A stretch of 64,000 nt of DNA from Sipunculus nudus (GCA_026874595.1 CM049320.1:8499464-8563463), one strand, 5' to 3'. Shown: positions 35,405 through 48,824, counted from the stretch's first letter. Translations and numbers: made by a program. The notes: generated by a model from the letters alone, not told the origin.

Positions 35405-38129
35405 AACATGAAGTTGATGTACGTTTTACATATTTCACATATTGCTGATTCTCTTCTGATTTATTGCTTAGTATTAATCTTTGACACTATTAATGCGAAA
35501 CTATTTTGAAACCAATTTGTGTGGTTAGTAAAAATAAAGATACAGGAACAATCTATAGCATGTTAACTATTCCAGACGCCTGGTACACTTCGAGGAGTTT
35601 CAGTAGAAACCTTTGTCTGAATATATGTGGAGTTTACCTGAATATGGGCGAAAATAGGTCAGCTGTTATTGTAAATGTCACAAAAGATTGAAAGAGTGAA
35701 ACAGAAAAAAAAATATGCTGCCCTGACAAAAAAGGGCGGCCGACGTAAGAAGACAACACATCTGCACGTGCACAGGGTCATACTGGTGCTGTCCGTAAAA
35801 AATGATAAGTGTGTACATGTAAATGCCATCTGGCGAATTCAAATACATGTACCTTTAGGAACACCGTAGGTTAATGTCGGATAATCAGGACCAAGCACCT
35901 CAAGATTAAGATACCCCTGCCATGGATGATAATATGGGAATTACTATCAGGTCTGCATCCGCCAGAAGTTGCGCGTGCATAAGAAAACCAGAATGCCACA
36001 GCAGCTTAGGATGTATTCAAATAATATTGAGATGGGCAGTGGAATACTAGTATATGATATAAGGAGAACTGTTTCAAATGACCATATAAATGTAGGTAGG
36101 TAAAATCAACATGGATTTATCTTGAACATAGTTGAAATGATGTATTATATGTCAATCCTTAGGCACAGCAATGCCTGAAAGGCATTCAGTGGGAACATCA
36201 GAAATACTTGTTTCTCTGCAACAGTCCTATATTATATACTATATATATAAACCGTTGACCATGCAACTACGGAAGCCGATGATGCTGTGTAAGAGTTTCA
36301 GTGTTTAATTGGGCTTTCTGTGCGGTTCTTCTTGAATTCAAGAAACAATGGAAGATCTCTGGTGAAGGTTCCCTGCTTAATTTGGAAACACTCTACTGCA
36401 TGATCATACTTATTATTACATACCTGTTATGAATGTTGGTAATGTCGTTATTTATATCGGGGGAATAAAGACATTGAAATTCAAAAATATGTTGAAATCA
36501 GTTGTCAATTCATGAATCAAAACATCTATAATAACACGATAGTATAATCGCATGATAAAAGCCTCAAACGTTTTCTCTTCAAGGTTTCTCTGTGCACACG
36601 ATATGAAACTTGATATAAATAATGCCTCCTGTATAGGAAGAAAGTTTGAATTATGAAATTTAAAGAGGAATATTGTATTATTTAATTATTCACGTAAGAA
36701 ATATTCGAATTTTCTGCTCCTCCAATTTTATTCCTTTAAATGTATTTAGATAATGTGGTTAAACCTTAGTGGGGCTTAGCTTTAATATTCATATTTTTAC
36801 AAGTTAAAACTAAGGATATAAATTACACGGTCCATACATTCATTTGTATGTCAATGTTGATTCATCGGTGAAAATGCGCATCCAAGTTAATCACTCACAA
36901 AATATCAACACCTGAATTTAATTTTCGTGGTAAAATAATTGACAGACTAAAGGGAAGGCTGTGCCTCACTTAGACACGAGTGCAATTTGGGGAGCTATAC
37001 CCTGGTGTTATGAACACCCAGAATGCAATTAAGGAAAGACCCCCTTCCTAAGCAAGTCATACATACGTCAATTAATAATTTAATTGCTGGGGAATAAAAA
37101 TGAAATCTGAAAACAAAAATAATCAGGAATAAATGGGAAAAGAATCAAATAAAATGAGAGCGCTCAACGGACCTGGGGGGGGGGTCAGTTTTTCACCACT
37201 GGAAACAGCTGATGGTTTACATTATTATGGCATTTGCATCCCCTTGTTGATGCACACTCGACAGTGATGCCATCCAGGCGTAATGGGAAGGTCGTGCCCA
37301 ACAGCCTTGGTTCACTCACAAACGAGTGCTCCTTTCGGAGGATCCTCGGTGGTATGACCCAGCAATGGGGATGATCACGCATCCATGACCCGTAGGTGCA
37401 GAAGTCATTGGGGCTTGGTTAATGCCCGGATATAAAATGAGAGAAAGTGTGTGATACTGCCCTGTCACGTATTCCGAAACCGGAATGGAAATCTGCAGAT
37501 GTTCATATATGTAGTTAAGTTTGCATTAAAAAAAATGGAAGCAGCTACCTCCATCAAAACAAAATTATAAAAAAAAAATTTCCATCTGTGGTGTTGGCCT
37601 TTATGCCCGGATCTACATGGTCCGTTTTATAAAAAAAATATACAATAGAGATATTTGTATTCCCATAATGTGCAAACTTTCCTTTAGGAATAATGCCATT
37701 TTACATATGCAGATGTGCCTTCTTTTCTGCTGATCAAATATGGCTGATTAGTTTTTTGTGTGCATTATTGTCTCTTTTTACCTTTAAGAAGTGCCTTGTC
37801 TATAACTTGTAACAATTTGACCTGTTTCAGCTCATATTCAGATAAACTATATATATTTTAGAAATATAAAATATCCAGACAACGATTTTACCGATCTCCC
37901 TGTTCTACAAGGTACTTGGAATAGTTTAATATGACATGAATATTTCTGTATCAAGACCACCAACAAGGCTTTTGGAATCTTGGAATCTTCCATATAACCA
38001 CACAAATTGATTATAAATGTTTGTTTTGTTGTAATATGGTAGGCACCTTGACCATGTAGTACTACTATGAGAGAATCAGCAATATAAAAAAGAGATGACG
38101 AGCATCAATTTCATAAGGTCTATTTCCTT
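35405..38129. other. Unassigned DNA
   Basis: No supported gene. 37180-37430 is GC-richer and holds a 65-codon minus-strand frame with no recognised family. A/T tracts at 37528 and 37570. No partner repeat found. Confidence 0.45.
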
Positions 38130-38870
38130 TTGATCACCATATTACATAACATATGACAGTGAAGTGCCCAAGATATTTTTATGCTTTAAAATATTAGTAC
38201 ATACATTTGACTTTGACCTTGCGTACCATCTTTGAGCTTCCGAAAACTCCTGGTTAGTTGCAATTAACAGAATATATTCAAAAAGTATAAAATCGATCTA
38301 GTTATCTAATATCATTAAGTTTTATGCGATAGTTACACTATTTGATCATTATCTTTATGTTAAGATTGCCATGGTCGCCCCTTTTGGATTCCCTTGGGTG
38401 ACAGAGCTCATAAAAACTCCTTTTTAATTGCAATCAACAGATCACAATCAAAAACGTATAAATCTATCCAATATCATTAAGTTTTAAGCGACAATTACAG
38501 TATTATAGCATTATCTCTATGTTAAGACTGCAGTGGTGGCCAGCTTGGATTCCTTGGGGTCACAGGGTTCATAAAAAATAATAACCTGCATTAATTCATC
38601 AGCTTAAGTGCAAATAAATTGAAAGCAAGCACTATCTTATTCAATTTCTAAGAAAACGTCGTTCTGTTACACGTGCAAGTACACTTTATCCCCAACACTC
38701 AATAATGCCAATGGGTGAAGGCGGCCATCTTGGATTTTCGGTGTTAGAGGTATCTGAAAATTTGTTACCTAACATTTTTTATAAGTTCATATCCTGTTTA
38801 TGCTAAATCAGTCATTTTCGCAATTTGGGCATCAAATTCCTACGGAATACACCCCTGTCTACACTATAAT
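38130..38870 (+). mobile_element. Family F dispersed repeat, copy 2
   Basis: Forward-orientation partner of 34437-34830, inverted relative to it and about 3.3 kb away. It is longer because of an internal duplication: 'actcctggttagttgcaatt' (38246) and 'actcctttttaattgcaatc' (38416) begin two related ~170-bp units, each ending in 'ttggattccctt' followed by a 'gtgacag' or 'gtcacag' word. The right part contains 'ggcggccatcttggatttt' and 'aatttgttacctaacattt'. Confidence 0.75.
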
Positions 38871-38894
38871 CTTTCGATACCAAATTCACTTCCA

Positions 38895-38895
<1 letters not shown>

Positions 38896-38934
<39 letters not shown>

Positions 38935-38952
38935 CGATCTATCGATCGATCG
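38896..38952. repeat. (CT)n then (ATCG)n microsatellite
   Basis: About 18 CT repeats (38896-38932), followed by 'gatctatcgatcgatcgac'. Confidence 0.95.
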
Positions 38953-39234
38953 ACAAAAAAAAAATCATTGGCGTAGCAAAAAATATATATTTCACATTTA
39001 AAAATTATCAAGATAGCGCAAGGACCTTTTATATTTAAATATTTCTTAAAGATATGTTAACATCATTTTGTCAAATCTCATGATATGTATGGACTTTTTT
39101 CCGTTCCTTTCTTAGGCCTAGCTCTAAGCGTTCGAAAGCCCCTGTTTTAAAAATGAGACGGCACTGACGATAATGATGTTAAACATGACGATCAGAAATT
39201 GAGACGCGTAAATAATCCTTTACGTTAAAGTAAT

Positions 39235-39480
39235 CGAGACCCAGGAATAATGATTTATAGTTAGCTGAAAAGGGAAATGCAAGATTTATATCAGCGATAA
39301 ACTTCGTTACCGTAACACAATCGATACAGAGATTACGGCCCACATCAATATCGGCCACGTGTATGTGACAATAAGAACCTGGGAATTAAGCCCTGGGAAT
39401 AACTCTGAAAATTTTGTTTAAAAAAAAATACATCAGCGAATGACCAAGATGATACAGAGATAACGGCCTAGGTCAAGCCT
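39235..39480 (+). repeat. Family E, dispersed single-unit copy
   Basis: Shares with 32861-33010 the ordered words 'gatttatagttagctgaaaa', 'caagattta', 'atcagcgataaacttcg', 'catcaatatcggc', 'atgtgacaa' and 'acctgggaattaag'. Only one unit is present, so it may represent the pre-expansion form of the tandem block at 33 kb. Confidence 0.75.
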
Positions 39481-39527
39481 AGTAATGAAAGCCCTTTGTA
39501 AAACATTGCAATACAGGTAGATGTAGA

Positions 39528-39528
<1 letters not shown>

Positions 39529-39597
<69 letters not shown>
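39529..39597. repeat. Compound (CA)n(TA)n microsatellite
   Basis: About 13 CA then about 21 TA repeats; the minus-strand open frame across it is an artefact. Confidence 0.97.
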
Positions 39598-39600
<3 letters not shown>

Positions 39601-40261
39601 ATATGATGTCCTGTCATATTTCATATTCATGTTATAAGATAATTATACCGGCAACACCCGTAGGTATTCTATGTAGTTAACAAAGGTGAATCTACTTCCC
39701 GTGTGGTTGCAAAACAACTCTCTACAAATACGTTATCTTCTGGTACAGCTTCTTTCACTGCCACATTTTGGAAGATGAAGTTGTCAGATAAAACTGAAGA
39801 TACTGTGGAGTTTATGATCTAGCTTATAAAATAAGGATTACATATCTAATTTATCATCATGAGGACTGGGGTTTTTTTTCTTGAAAAATCACCCTCTCAA
39901 ATAAAAATCTAAATTCCACTTTTTTCATAGAATTTTCTAGACTATTGCCCATGGTATTACATTAACCTTTATTCGGTATCAAAACTATATTTTTAATAAT
40001 ATTTTCTCTAAATTAAGTTATTGTTGTACGGTCTCGATAAACAAGGAAAATTACAAACGAACACACTAATATCTTGGCCTGAAAGTATGATGGTATAATA
40101 ATTCAGGCACAGGAGCAACCACAGCAGGGTTTCTGTCCGGTGCTCTTACGCTTAAATTCTTATTAAAGACCTTAACCACGTGGCTGCGATCTCAGAGAGC
40201 CGAGTAAATCAACAAAAACAAATGGGCAAAGAAGATAAAAGGCAAAGAACATGTATACCAA
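39598..40261. other. Unassigned DNA
   Basis: AT-rich; no feature seen. Confidence 0.5.
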
Positions 40262-40575
40262 GAAATCTACATTCTAAGGATTGCAAGCCTTCGCCACGTG
40301 TTCGCTTTCACTTATTCGTCCTTAATTCCCAGGTTCATTCGTGCATAAGTGACGAAACATTTGTGAATATTCCTTGATGACGTTCCTCATTCCGGATCAT
40401 GTGTCGGATCCATACCAAACTCTATTTGATTCTTTCCAAAATGCCCTGAAAATTCCACGAGATTCTGTTCAATATTGCGTGAGTTACTTTATTTACTAAC
40501 ACACACATACAAACAAATACACACGAACACATACACGAATGTGGATGAATACTTGCCCTCCTGGTGGAGTCAATT
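40262..40575 (+). mobile_element. Dispersed repeat family B, copy 2
   Basis: Matches copy 1 (14477) and copy 3 (52334, reverse). Contains 'aaatctacattctaagga', 'cccaggttcattcgt', 'acatttgtgaatattccttg', 'attccggatcatgtg', 'ggatccataccaaac', then 'gattctgttcaatattgcg', a (CA)-rich stretch (40500-40545) and an end at 'ctggtggagtcaatt'. The A/C-rich stretch before the end differs in length and sequence in all three copies. Confidence 0.75.
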
Positions 40576-43500
40576 AGCTGTGACCAGACAGACATCGTTA
40601 GTGGTTCGCATACCAAGGAATTCTTTAATTTTTACTCTATATGTTGGCTTTTTTTCGAAGTACACTTAAATATTGTACCTTTGCTTCTTTCACGTTGGGC
40701 ACAAATCTGTCCAACAAAATACTTCTATAGATTATTAAAAAAAGAAAAATATGTATGACATATGTTTATTCTCAGCATCTTACAATACAATTCTTATCTC
40801 CAGCATACATTAAATTCATGCCGAGATAACAAATCGAAATAATCAGAGGTAAAAATCATGAAAATTGTACAAAAGCCCCGTCTGTCACGTGTCATATATT
40901 CCCAAACCATCAGCAAATTGTCATTTGTCAGGTTTCTGCCTTCTGTCTGAACAGATGAGCAGTATCAAATTGTTAAAAAGTTAAAAGTATTCTTAGGATT
41001 TCGATAATAACAGATGCTATAGTGTCCTGGTCGTTCGGTGTCGTAAGAATAATGTACTAGGTAAATTAATCTTTGGTCTGTTTTGCGTGTATGGATCATT
41101 TTTTTTTTTACTGAAATTCTGAATAAAACCTCCATTCTGATTCGTTTCTTGTCTTCCTCCTTGACATTCAAGTCGAGAAAATGAATACTTATTTTATACA
41201 TAGATGCCACTTTTACAGAACAAAAGTCAGATTTCTCTCAGGATCAGATATCATTTTCTTTACCAGCTATAGCCTACCTCTTTTGTTGATGCAATTTCCT
41301 ATGTTTTCTTTGTTAGTTTGGAGAACTTATTTCTTCCAATCAGATGTTTTCCACTGAACCGGAAGCAGGCTGCATTAAAAGATAAACACGGTTTCCTTAA
41401 ATATATAATGCGCCAGCTCCCCTCCCCTCCGTTCTCCCAGTTATGATATGTTAAACTAAAATAATTAAAAATATATATAAAACAGCACTCACACCCTACT
41501 GACGGCGGTCACAGACGCTGACTATATGATAAAAAAAAAATTATTGTTTTTCCGTTCCACAGATGCTGCTTTATCAACTTTTTTTAAATCAGTTAGTGAA
41601 TAATGCAACGCATGTGCAGAGCTTCGGACAAACAAAGTCGTCTGGATCTTAATATATAAATCCATACTGTGCATTTTGTAAATCTCTACTTGGAAACATA
41701 AGCGTTTTATATTTTGTGGAGAAATTGTGAAGGGGCATGAGGTGTGAAACAAAACTTAGCTCTGTTAGCTCTGTCATGCCTGGGTATTTTTTTTTTGTTA
41801 TCTCTTCCTTTTGTAACATCAATCACACGTGAATTTGTTTCATTAAAACTCTTACGATAAAGTGTCTTATAGATCTTTTTAATTATTTTAAATAACCCAT
41901 GAACGATTATAGTAACACTGAAAGGTTAATTAAGGTCACAAAGATTGCCTGCTTCCCCATAAATGCTACAAATATTGATTTATAAAACCCAGACTTGACG
42001 AAAGTATAATTTTCAGAGGAACGGTTTAACTAAATTCATTTATAATATTTTAAATTTCCAGAATCACGTTTCTCAAGAAATGATCAGTATGTCACAATTT
42101 CTGCAATAGATTATTTTAATATTCATTAAGTAAATCAATTTTCAATATATATGTTTATTTTAATATCTCAAATATTCATTATGTTTATTCGAAACCAATA
42201 CATTGACATAACAGGTCAATATTGTAGAGGTCTATAAAACGTAATGTTATTTTTATTATCATAAAATGTTGATATATTCCATAGTCGGTAAGAGAAAGTA
42301 TCATCCTGTCAGTAAGGGACAAAGTATAAAATTCCAGTTTAAAGCGCAGGTGTATCATTTATTTACATCTTCTGTACAAACTTTATAAAGCAGTTTATAT
42401 TTTAGAAGACTACATAACTATCAACAGCAGTTTCACCAATGTTACTGCTATATATCTTCACCACGAATTGATCTTACAGATCACAGTATGACATTGACCA
42501 CACGACCTGGTGATAACCAGTGAAAGGTTCCTTATATATAGGATAAGAAATCATCGACAAACCATAATTCTAGTTTTAGCATTGGTCATTGCCGGATTCA
42601 CACATGGACTGATCAGGTCCTAAAAATCACGGGATGGTCAGCCTTTCGTCATACACAAAATTAAAATATTTTACTATTATTTAATGTCATTAGTAACTAA
42701 AAACACCAGATGCCCAAAACTGTTCTTTGCACGTAACGTTGATACATTTGCTTTATTTATTGGGCGCGAACTACTTCATTAATTCCATACTTTTATAACT
42801 TAAATAAGTTTTCTCATTTTTAACACTCTTTCTGTCAGTTTTTACATTCCAGCAATCCCCATTACATTGATTGGATGAATGAAAGAACAACGTTTGTTGT
42901 ATGTGATTGGAGCCTCATCAGGTCTTCTTGCCCTTTGTCTCTTGTTGCTTTCATTCGGGCAAACAGTTAGTAAAATTAAGACTCCACCGCCCTGTTAAAT
43001 TTCGCTTCTTATATTACCTTTTCGAGACATTCTTATTATTTAATTATCTCTGTGTGTCTGCTGCCGGGTTCTGAAAACTTTTCATTATACTTTGTACCTT
43101 TTGCCAAAGTTCTAAAGTTTGCACACAACAGATTTTCTGTACCGCACTAGACAGGATTTTTGATCAAGCCAAAGGCTAAATTTATTTATGTTTTCCTGTC
43201 AATTAACCATACAATATCTTTTAAAGGTTATAAATGAATTCCAATGACGTTTTGTGGAAGGGATAAGCCACGCCCCAGAAACAGTGTACAGTCACGGACT
43301 AAAGGACAGTGACGCTGGAGCTGTAGCGTTCATTATACAAGGGGCAGAATCACCGAAGCTACTGGTTTTTCGATTTTTGGTAATAATTAGGACATCCTGA
43401 TATTTCTGTCAAATATGTTAAAATGACAGAAAATTTAGTGCGCTCCAGCCAAATTTAATGAAAGGTTTTAGTCAAACATATTAAATGTATACTTTGCAAC

Positions 43501-44925
43501 TTCAGGAACGTTTTTTCATGGAGTGACTGTGCATGATGGCTTCTTTGGCAGACGATGTATTTTATTATATTTATGATACCAAGTCCTACCATCACCCAAT
43601 CACTGTCTGCCAAAAAGTGTCCTTTCCCCTCTCATTTCAGTCAGTATGTCGTGACAGTTATAGACTTGTTTTTTCACAAGCCTCATTTTCACATATTAAA
43701 TAAATTTTTCTCTCATATTTTGTGCATGGTATGGTGGTGTTTTCATTGAAAATAACTACCGGAGTACGTGTTTGATTTACTCACAATTTTTTTTTTAAAT
43801 AAACTGGCTTTGTAAATGAAAAACGCCAATAACCATGGGTATCCCTTGGTGGGACGGACTATAGTTGTTGGAAAACATGAAAGTTGGGGCAAATCTGGAA
43901 TCGCACACAGTCGATTCCATCCCATTTGTCTGCTGTTATTTGTTAACAAATCAACTCCAATTTCTGAATACAAAGAGTGGTTTTCCACGGTGAGGCTTCA
44001 AATGAGGAAGAATACAAGTGCAGTGTTTTATGGAGTGAAGTTTGCCATTATTGTTCCTGGTAATGTTTCAAATTTAATGTTAAGTGGTCTAAATTCGTAA
44101 GTGGTACTTTTAGTCAGGTCGGTCATAAAAAAATGAATGTTTCAAGGTTGGTCCTAATTGAGAGGTAGTCTTCTAAGACATTTGGTCTTTCAGACAGGCT
44201 CCATTGTAAAAATCCTAACATCATAAAATGTGTAACGATTTAAATTGCGCATGGCACAACATTCAAGTGGTATTATAGATGAAACGATGGGAATCATAGA
44301 TGATACGGGTATTAGCGCATAAAGGAGAAGACATGGCAGGTTCACATTGTACACTAAGGTGCCCAGAATTTGCACAAACGCACGTTCTATTGTAGTAAAG
44401 CAAACATATCAATGTCCATGAAACCTTAATTTGGGTTTACCAGTAAAACCCAACAGAACTCATGAAAATCATAAAATTGACTTTGAAATCATGACACAAA
44501 ACAGCGGGTAATCCAACAGAAGGCATGAGTAAACGGGAAAGCGCCCCTAATAGACAAGAATACATTCAACACTTAACGTTCAGTCATTGTCATCGTGAGC
44601 ATGCTTTGGTTTGCGATTATTGGGGATTATTCAGGCCCGCAGCGCCTAAGCCTTTACCTGTTCAAAGGAATATCGTACAATTAGGCTCACAACACTTAGT
44701 GAAATCCACACATCTTATTGGTACCAGATATTCCACTCCGCTCCTCTAAGAAGTTTACCCTGCGTCCTCTCCATCACACAGACATGTCAGGCATCTGTTC
44801 TTACAGTGAAGGTTTCAAGATGTGTCCACTTCAAGGCAATGTAAACAAGTAGCCCGAATGAATCCGACTCTAAATATCACGCCCCAGGAAATTAAGATGG
44901 TTTTACACTGAAAGTTTCTGGTGTG
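40576..44925. other. 4.3 kb without an identifiable gene
   Basis: Unique-looking AT-rich DNA. Open frames such as 41522-41752 (minus) and 43816-44100 (plus, 94 codons from an ATG) match no family; the latter overlaps an open frame on the other strand. 43,260-43,330 is slightly richer in GC. Nothing else seen. Confidence 0.45.
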
Positions 44926-44960
44926 TCAAGCAGGCTTACCAGGCCTATATTCACGGCTAG
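44926..44960 (+). repeat. Relic of the 79-bp satellite monomer
   Basis: Contains 'tcaag', 'aggcttaccag' and, immediately after, 'tattcacggctag', which are exact words of the 60931-64000 satellite in the same order; about 30 bp normally between them is missing. It sits 16 kb from the array. Confidence 0.5.
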
Positions 44961-45624
44961 TACTGAGCGTAATTCGATTGGTCATCACTAGCGACAAAGA
45001 ACATAATTCATAATATTTTCTTATTAATCAGTAAATATTAATTATATGCCTCAGTAAATGTCGATCCTTTCCTTTATGGAATGTCGTATTGAAACCATTA
45101 CAAAAAGTGTGTATGCAGCACTCTCTCAGAAACTTCTCGGCTGACTGTGACCATAGCAAGAGTACAACAAATAAATATCTTCAACATCGAATTAATTGGT
45201 AACTCTTCGTAATATTTTATGAGTAAGTCATTTCAAAAGTTCAATATTATTACACGCGATGTAATATATATATATATATAATAAACAGGTTCTGATCGAA
45301 TGATGTTTATTTATCTCCAGCAGTATAGATACTCTATATTTGCTTAGGGTACTTTATATAAAGTGTAAAAACGCCGAACTGGTATGACCTAATTTGAGTC
45401 ATGACACCAGTCATGCCGAAAACTAGGCGAAAAACTACTCTGTCAATACTATCACACTGATATCGTTGTTATCACTATACGCATTCAGTAATCTAAATAT
45501 TAATTTTTGTGTAAGATAAGGAAATTGAGACGTGCAGATGATTAAACCAATGTAAAAATCCAGTCTGCAATTCGACTTCCCTGGAACTTGCTTTATACTG
45601 GAGAATTTTGTCTTTGATGCTTCA
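44961..45624. other. Unassigned DNA with a short (TA)n
   Basis: A (TA)9-10 tract at 45263-45281; otherwise nothing seen. Confidence 0.5.
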
Positions 45625-46069
45625 TTAAAGGGGCCTGTTCCAATATGTGATGTCCATCAACTAAAGCTAATCCTCTGAACCTTAAACAAATTCGCCAGAA
45701 AACGCTGATCCAAACGCACACAGGCTGATCGTTTTGTTAATATCCACGTGTTTATATCATGTGGGGAGCTTGCCAAGATACTTTGCAAAAGGAAATTTGG
45801 CGGCAAGTTAGACGAATCAGAGTTGTGTAAGGGACGTTTTGTGAAAATATGAAGCCAATCACCTTAAGTTACTGTTCATGGTTTTACTTTTTTTCAACTT
45901 TTGGAAATGTTCCGTATTTACTTGTAGACAAACAACCTCATACATTTATTCCAGAGGTATTATACTTTTTCTTAACAGGAATTACATAGAGTTCATTAAA
46001 ATGTACGGAGATTTAGCCCGAAATCACATAAATTCTACAAGATAAAGGTATGTGAACAAGTTGCTTTAA
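45625..46069 (-). mobile_element. TTAA-flanked MITE, copy 4 (reverse)
   Basis: TTAA at 45625-45628 followed by 'aggggcctgttccaatatgt', matching the reverse complement of the right end of copy 2, then 'aaagctaatcctctgaacct', 'cgccagaaaacgctgat' and 'acacaggctg'. The other end, 'gaaatcacataaattctaca' then 'tatgtgaacaagttgc', closes with TTAA at 46066-46069 and matches the reversed left end of copy 1 closely. 445 bp; no protein encoded. Confidence 0.85.
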
Positions 46070-47003
46070 CGTGGTAAGCGTGTCATATATTTCTGAGGTA
46101 CATGAGGTGTTTAAATTGACATCACGAAATGAAAGCTTAGCAGCCGCCAAAAATTTGATATATGCGCATGTTTTCATTTTTCCTAATTAACAAACCTAAA
46201 ACTAAAGCACATTGTCACCTTTCTAATACTATTTGTAGTTGAGTTTAATCCACACCTCCATTAAAATCTCAGATTTTCAGGTACATTTAGATAATTACGT
46301 GAGCATAATACACACTCGAATTTCAGGATTCCGAAACCTGAAAACCAAAACCGTGACATAATTGTCATCATTCAGGATTATATTTGAAGACAACGCGATG
46401 AAGTGCTGTCATTCCGATGACTATTTCTTAAAACGCCCCACTCAACCAATGGTTTCCGATAAAGTTCTGGAGAAAGTACACGTTGCATATCATATGTCAT
46501 TTGTATAACGGAGATCAGTTTTAGATTATCACGAAAAAAACTGCGTTGCAGGCATATTGTCATTTACGAAACGAAACACTAGATGGGAGTAATGTCGAAG
46601 ATTACGACCAGAGGTCGAAAGTCAGACATCACGTGACAGATTTTGAGTAGAGTTTCTTCAGTTTCGTAGGAGTTGTCTAGGCTCAGCTTGACATCTCACC
46701 CAAATTAGCTCAATGTGCTGCCAACATATATCAGAAAAACATCAGTGTCCGTTTATCCTTCAAAAGATGGTTCGTTAAAAATAAGAAAGGGCCACGAGAG
46801 CGCATACCTTCGCCAAACCGATTAATGTCAGATAACCTTTCCATTTATTCAAGAATATCTAACAACAGGGGCTCTTTCTACAGAAAATATTAATTTTATA
46901 TTCTCTGAACCTTTCAATATCTTGTTAAACTGTAATTCAAAATACAAATTGACACACTATCAAATAGACAAAAAGCTGAAGTGCTTTGTGTTTTGATTAT
47001 ATA

Positions 47004-47005
<2 letters not shown>
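46070..47005. other. Unassigned DNA
   Basis: No gene or repeat identified; short open frame 46378-46563 (minus) of no known family. Confidence 0.5.
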
Positions 47006-47054
<49 letters not shown>

Positions 47055-47078
47055 TTATTTATTATATATATATATATG
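47006..47078. repeat. (AT)n-(TTTA)n-(TA)n microsatellite
   Basis: About 45 bp of AT, three TTTA units, and a second short TA run. Confidence 0.95.
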
Positions 47079-48230
47079 ATACCACATATATAATATTTAT
47101 ATAAATTGTACAGATGTAAACATTATTTATTAAATTCAATTGTTCATTGATACAGTTGTTCATACTTAATACATGTTTACTTCCGCTGCGTGGTCTGCCA
47201 TTAGTCCTGTTCCTCTGTAAATGAACAAGTGGATCTGTGGCTAACGTGACGACTGCACATATCCGTTAACGAGCCACGGGACTATTGTTACCAAGTCAGT
47301 TTCAAATCCATTTTAATCCAGGACGATTGTATATCAAAACTTAGGGTGCCCACGGGAAATTAGAGGCACTCGTTATATCAGATGGGGTACCTAATCTTAT
47401 ATTTTTTGCGCAATCTTTAGCATTGTGATGACAGTACCGAGATAAATATCGCATATTTAAATTTTAATCACAAATGAAATGATGTATATTTTGGCCATTA
47501 TAAGCAGACTTCGAACCAAACTCACAATACTTCGTTTAATCTGCCAAAAAACAATTGATTTATGTTCTTTAAAACACATAAATATAAAGCAGCTTCTAAA
47601 ATTGGTATAATATCACATACCGGTGTCATCTCTACAACTCGTGTTGTTATAGCACAGAATAAACAATGAAGGTACATAAGGAGGATTAATCCTTTAACAG
47701 AGGAGATAGTTGCGATACAGTAAGCATGACTGAATGAAGGGGAAGTTAATGACACTATACTGACTGTGTGTCCGGCGGGTGGCACTTGGTTTACATACAC
47801 CTGTTGTACGTTCATTTTTAACATATCAAATATTAAAATATTTATGCCGATACAAACCTAATATACAAAACACTCTAGTCCAGGACACGATAGCATTTTA
47901 GGCACAGAATTCTTGTTTTTAGGATTATTAAGATAACATTTTTATTAGGTTGAATAAGAATAATTTCAATACATAGATGAAAAAAAAATCCGACACTTGT
48001 CTCCCGGAAATCAAAACGCGAATGCGTACCGATAGAAGTCGATCCACCCAACTTCATTTGGAATCATCTATAGCCACACTGTGCTACCCAAGGTTATCCA
48101 TTATTAAGTTAAATTCTATTTATTTATTTCAGTAACACGAAAATGTTACCAAGATTGGCCATTCAGCATGTTCAATGGGTCATAAAACATTACCGATAGA
48201 GATATACATTATATATTCACATTTACACAC
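47079..48230. other. Unassigned DNA
   Basis: A 100-codon minus-strand frame (47522-47824) contains mixed polar and hydrophobic residues ('QQVYVNQVPPAGHTVSI') but no known family, no second exon in sight and no cross-copy support; I leave it uncalled. Confidence 0.4.
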
Positions 48231-48238
48231 TCTTGCAG

Positions 48239-48272
<34 letters not shown>

Positions 48273-48298
48273 ATATATATATATTTTTATATCTGCAA

Positions 48299-48342
<44 letters not shown>
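48231..48342. repeat. (AT)n block containing a ~68-bp palindrome
   Basis: 'cttgcagatat' (48232-48242) is repeated inverted as 'atatctgcaag' (48289-48299), with self-complementary AT sequence between, so 48232-48299 can form one long hairpin. A second (AT)n run follows directly (48300-48342). Confidence 0.9.
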
Positions 48343-48349
<7 letters not shown>

Positions 48350-48369
48350 ATTCAGATCATATCGTTGGC

Positions 48370-48824
48370 TTAAAGGTGTCCATTCACCTGCCTTTTGAAT
48401 GTGATTCTGGCTTCCTCTGTGTATATATTAATTATCTAAGGGTGTTTTGGTTGTGAAAAGATCTTATAACACCTTCGGGAAGTATGTGTGAACTTGTTTA
48501 TCAACAACATGTTTTTTAACAGAGAAATATTGAAAAAATGAAAAACATGTAACCTAAGGTGGTAGATTGTATATATGCGGAGGTAGAAAGGTCACTTTTT
48601 GCAAAACGCCATTTGCAAAGCTCTTGCCAATCTGACTTGCTTTCAGATGCCCTCGTTGAATTGTTTTGATAATTTTGACGGGCCTGCACTTAATATAAAA
48701 CTTTGATATAAACAAAACAAGCAACCTTTGTGCGGTGATATCCACATTCTCTGGCCTATTTATTAAAAGCTCCAAGGGATTACCTTTAGTTTATATAGGT
48801 CAGATAGGTAACTGGGTCCCTTAA
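48370..48824 (+). mobile_element. TTAA-flanked MITE, copy 3
   Basis: TTAA at 48370-48373 and 48821-48824. Left 'aggtgtccattcacctgcc', right 'ggtcagataggtaactgggt' then 'ccc'. Internal words match copy 2 throughout ('gcaaaacgccatttgcaaa', 'tcaacaacatgtttt', 'gggattacctttagtttata'), and it is the closest relative of copy 2 in the window, 455 versus 464 bp. Confidence 0.9.

Noticed and set aside
47522-47824. 100-codon minus-strand frame containing 'QQVYVNQVPPAGHTVSI'
   Set aside because: It looked protein-like at first, but there is no recognised family, and the candidate splice signals nearby are too weak to support an exon.
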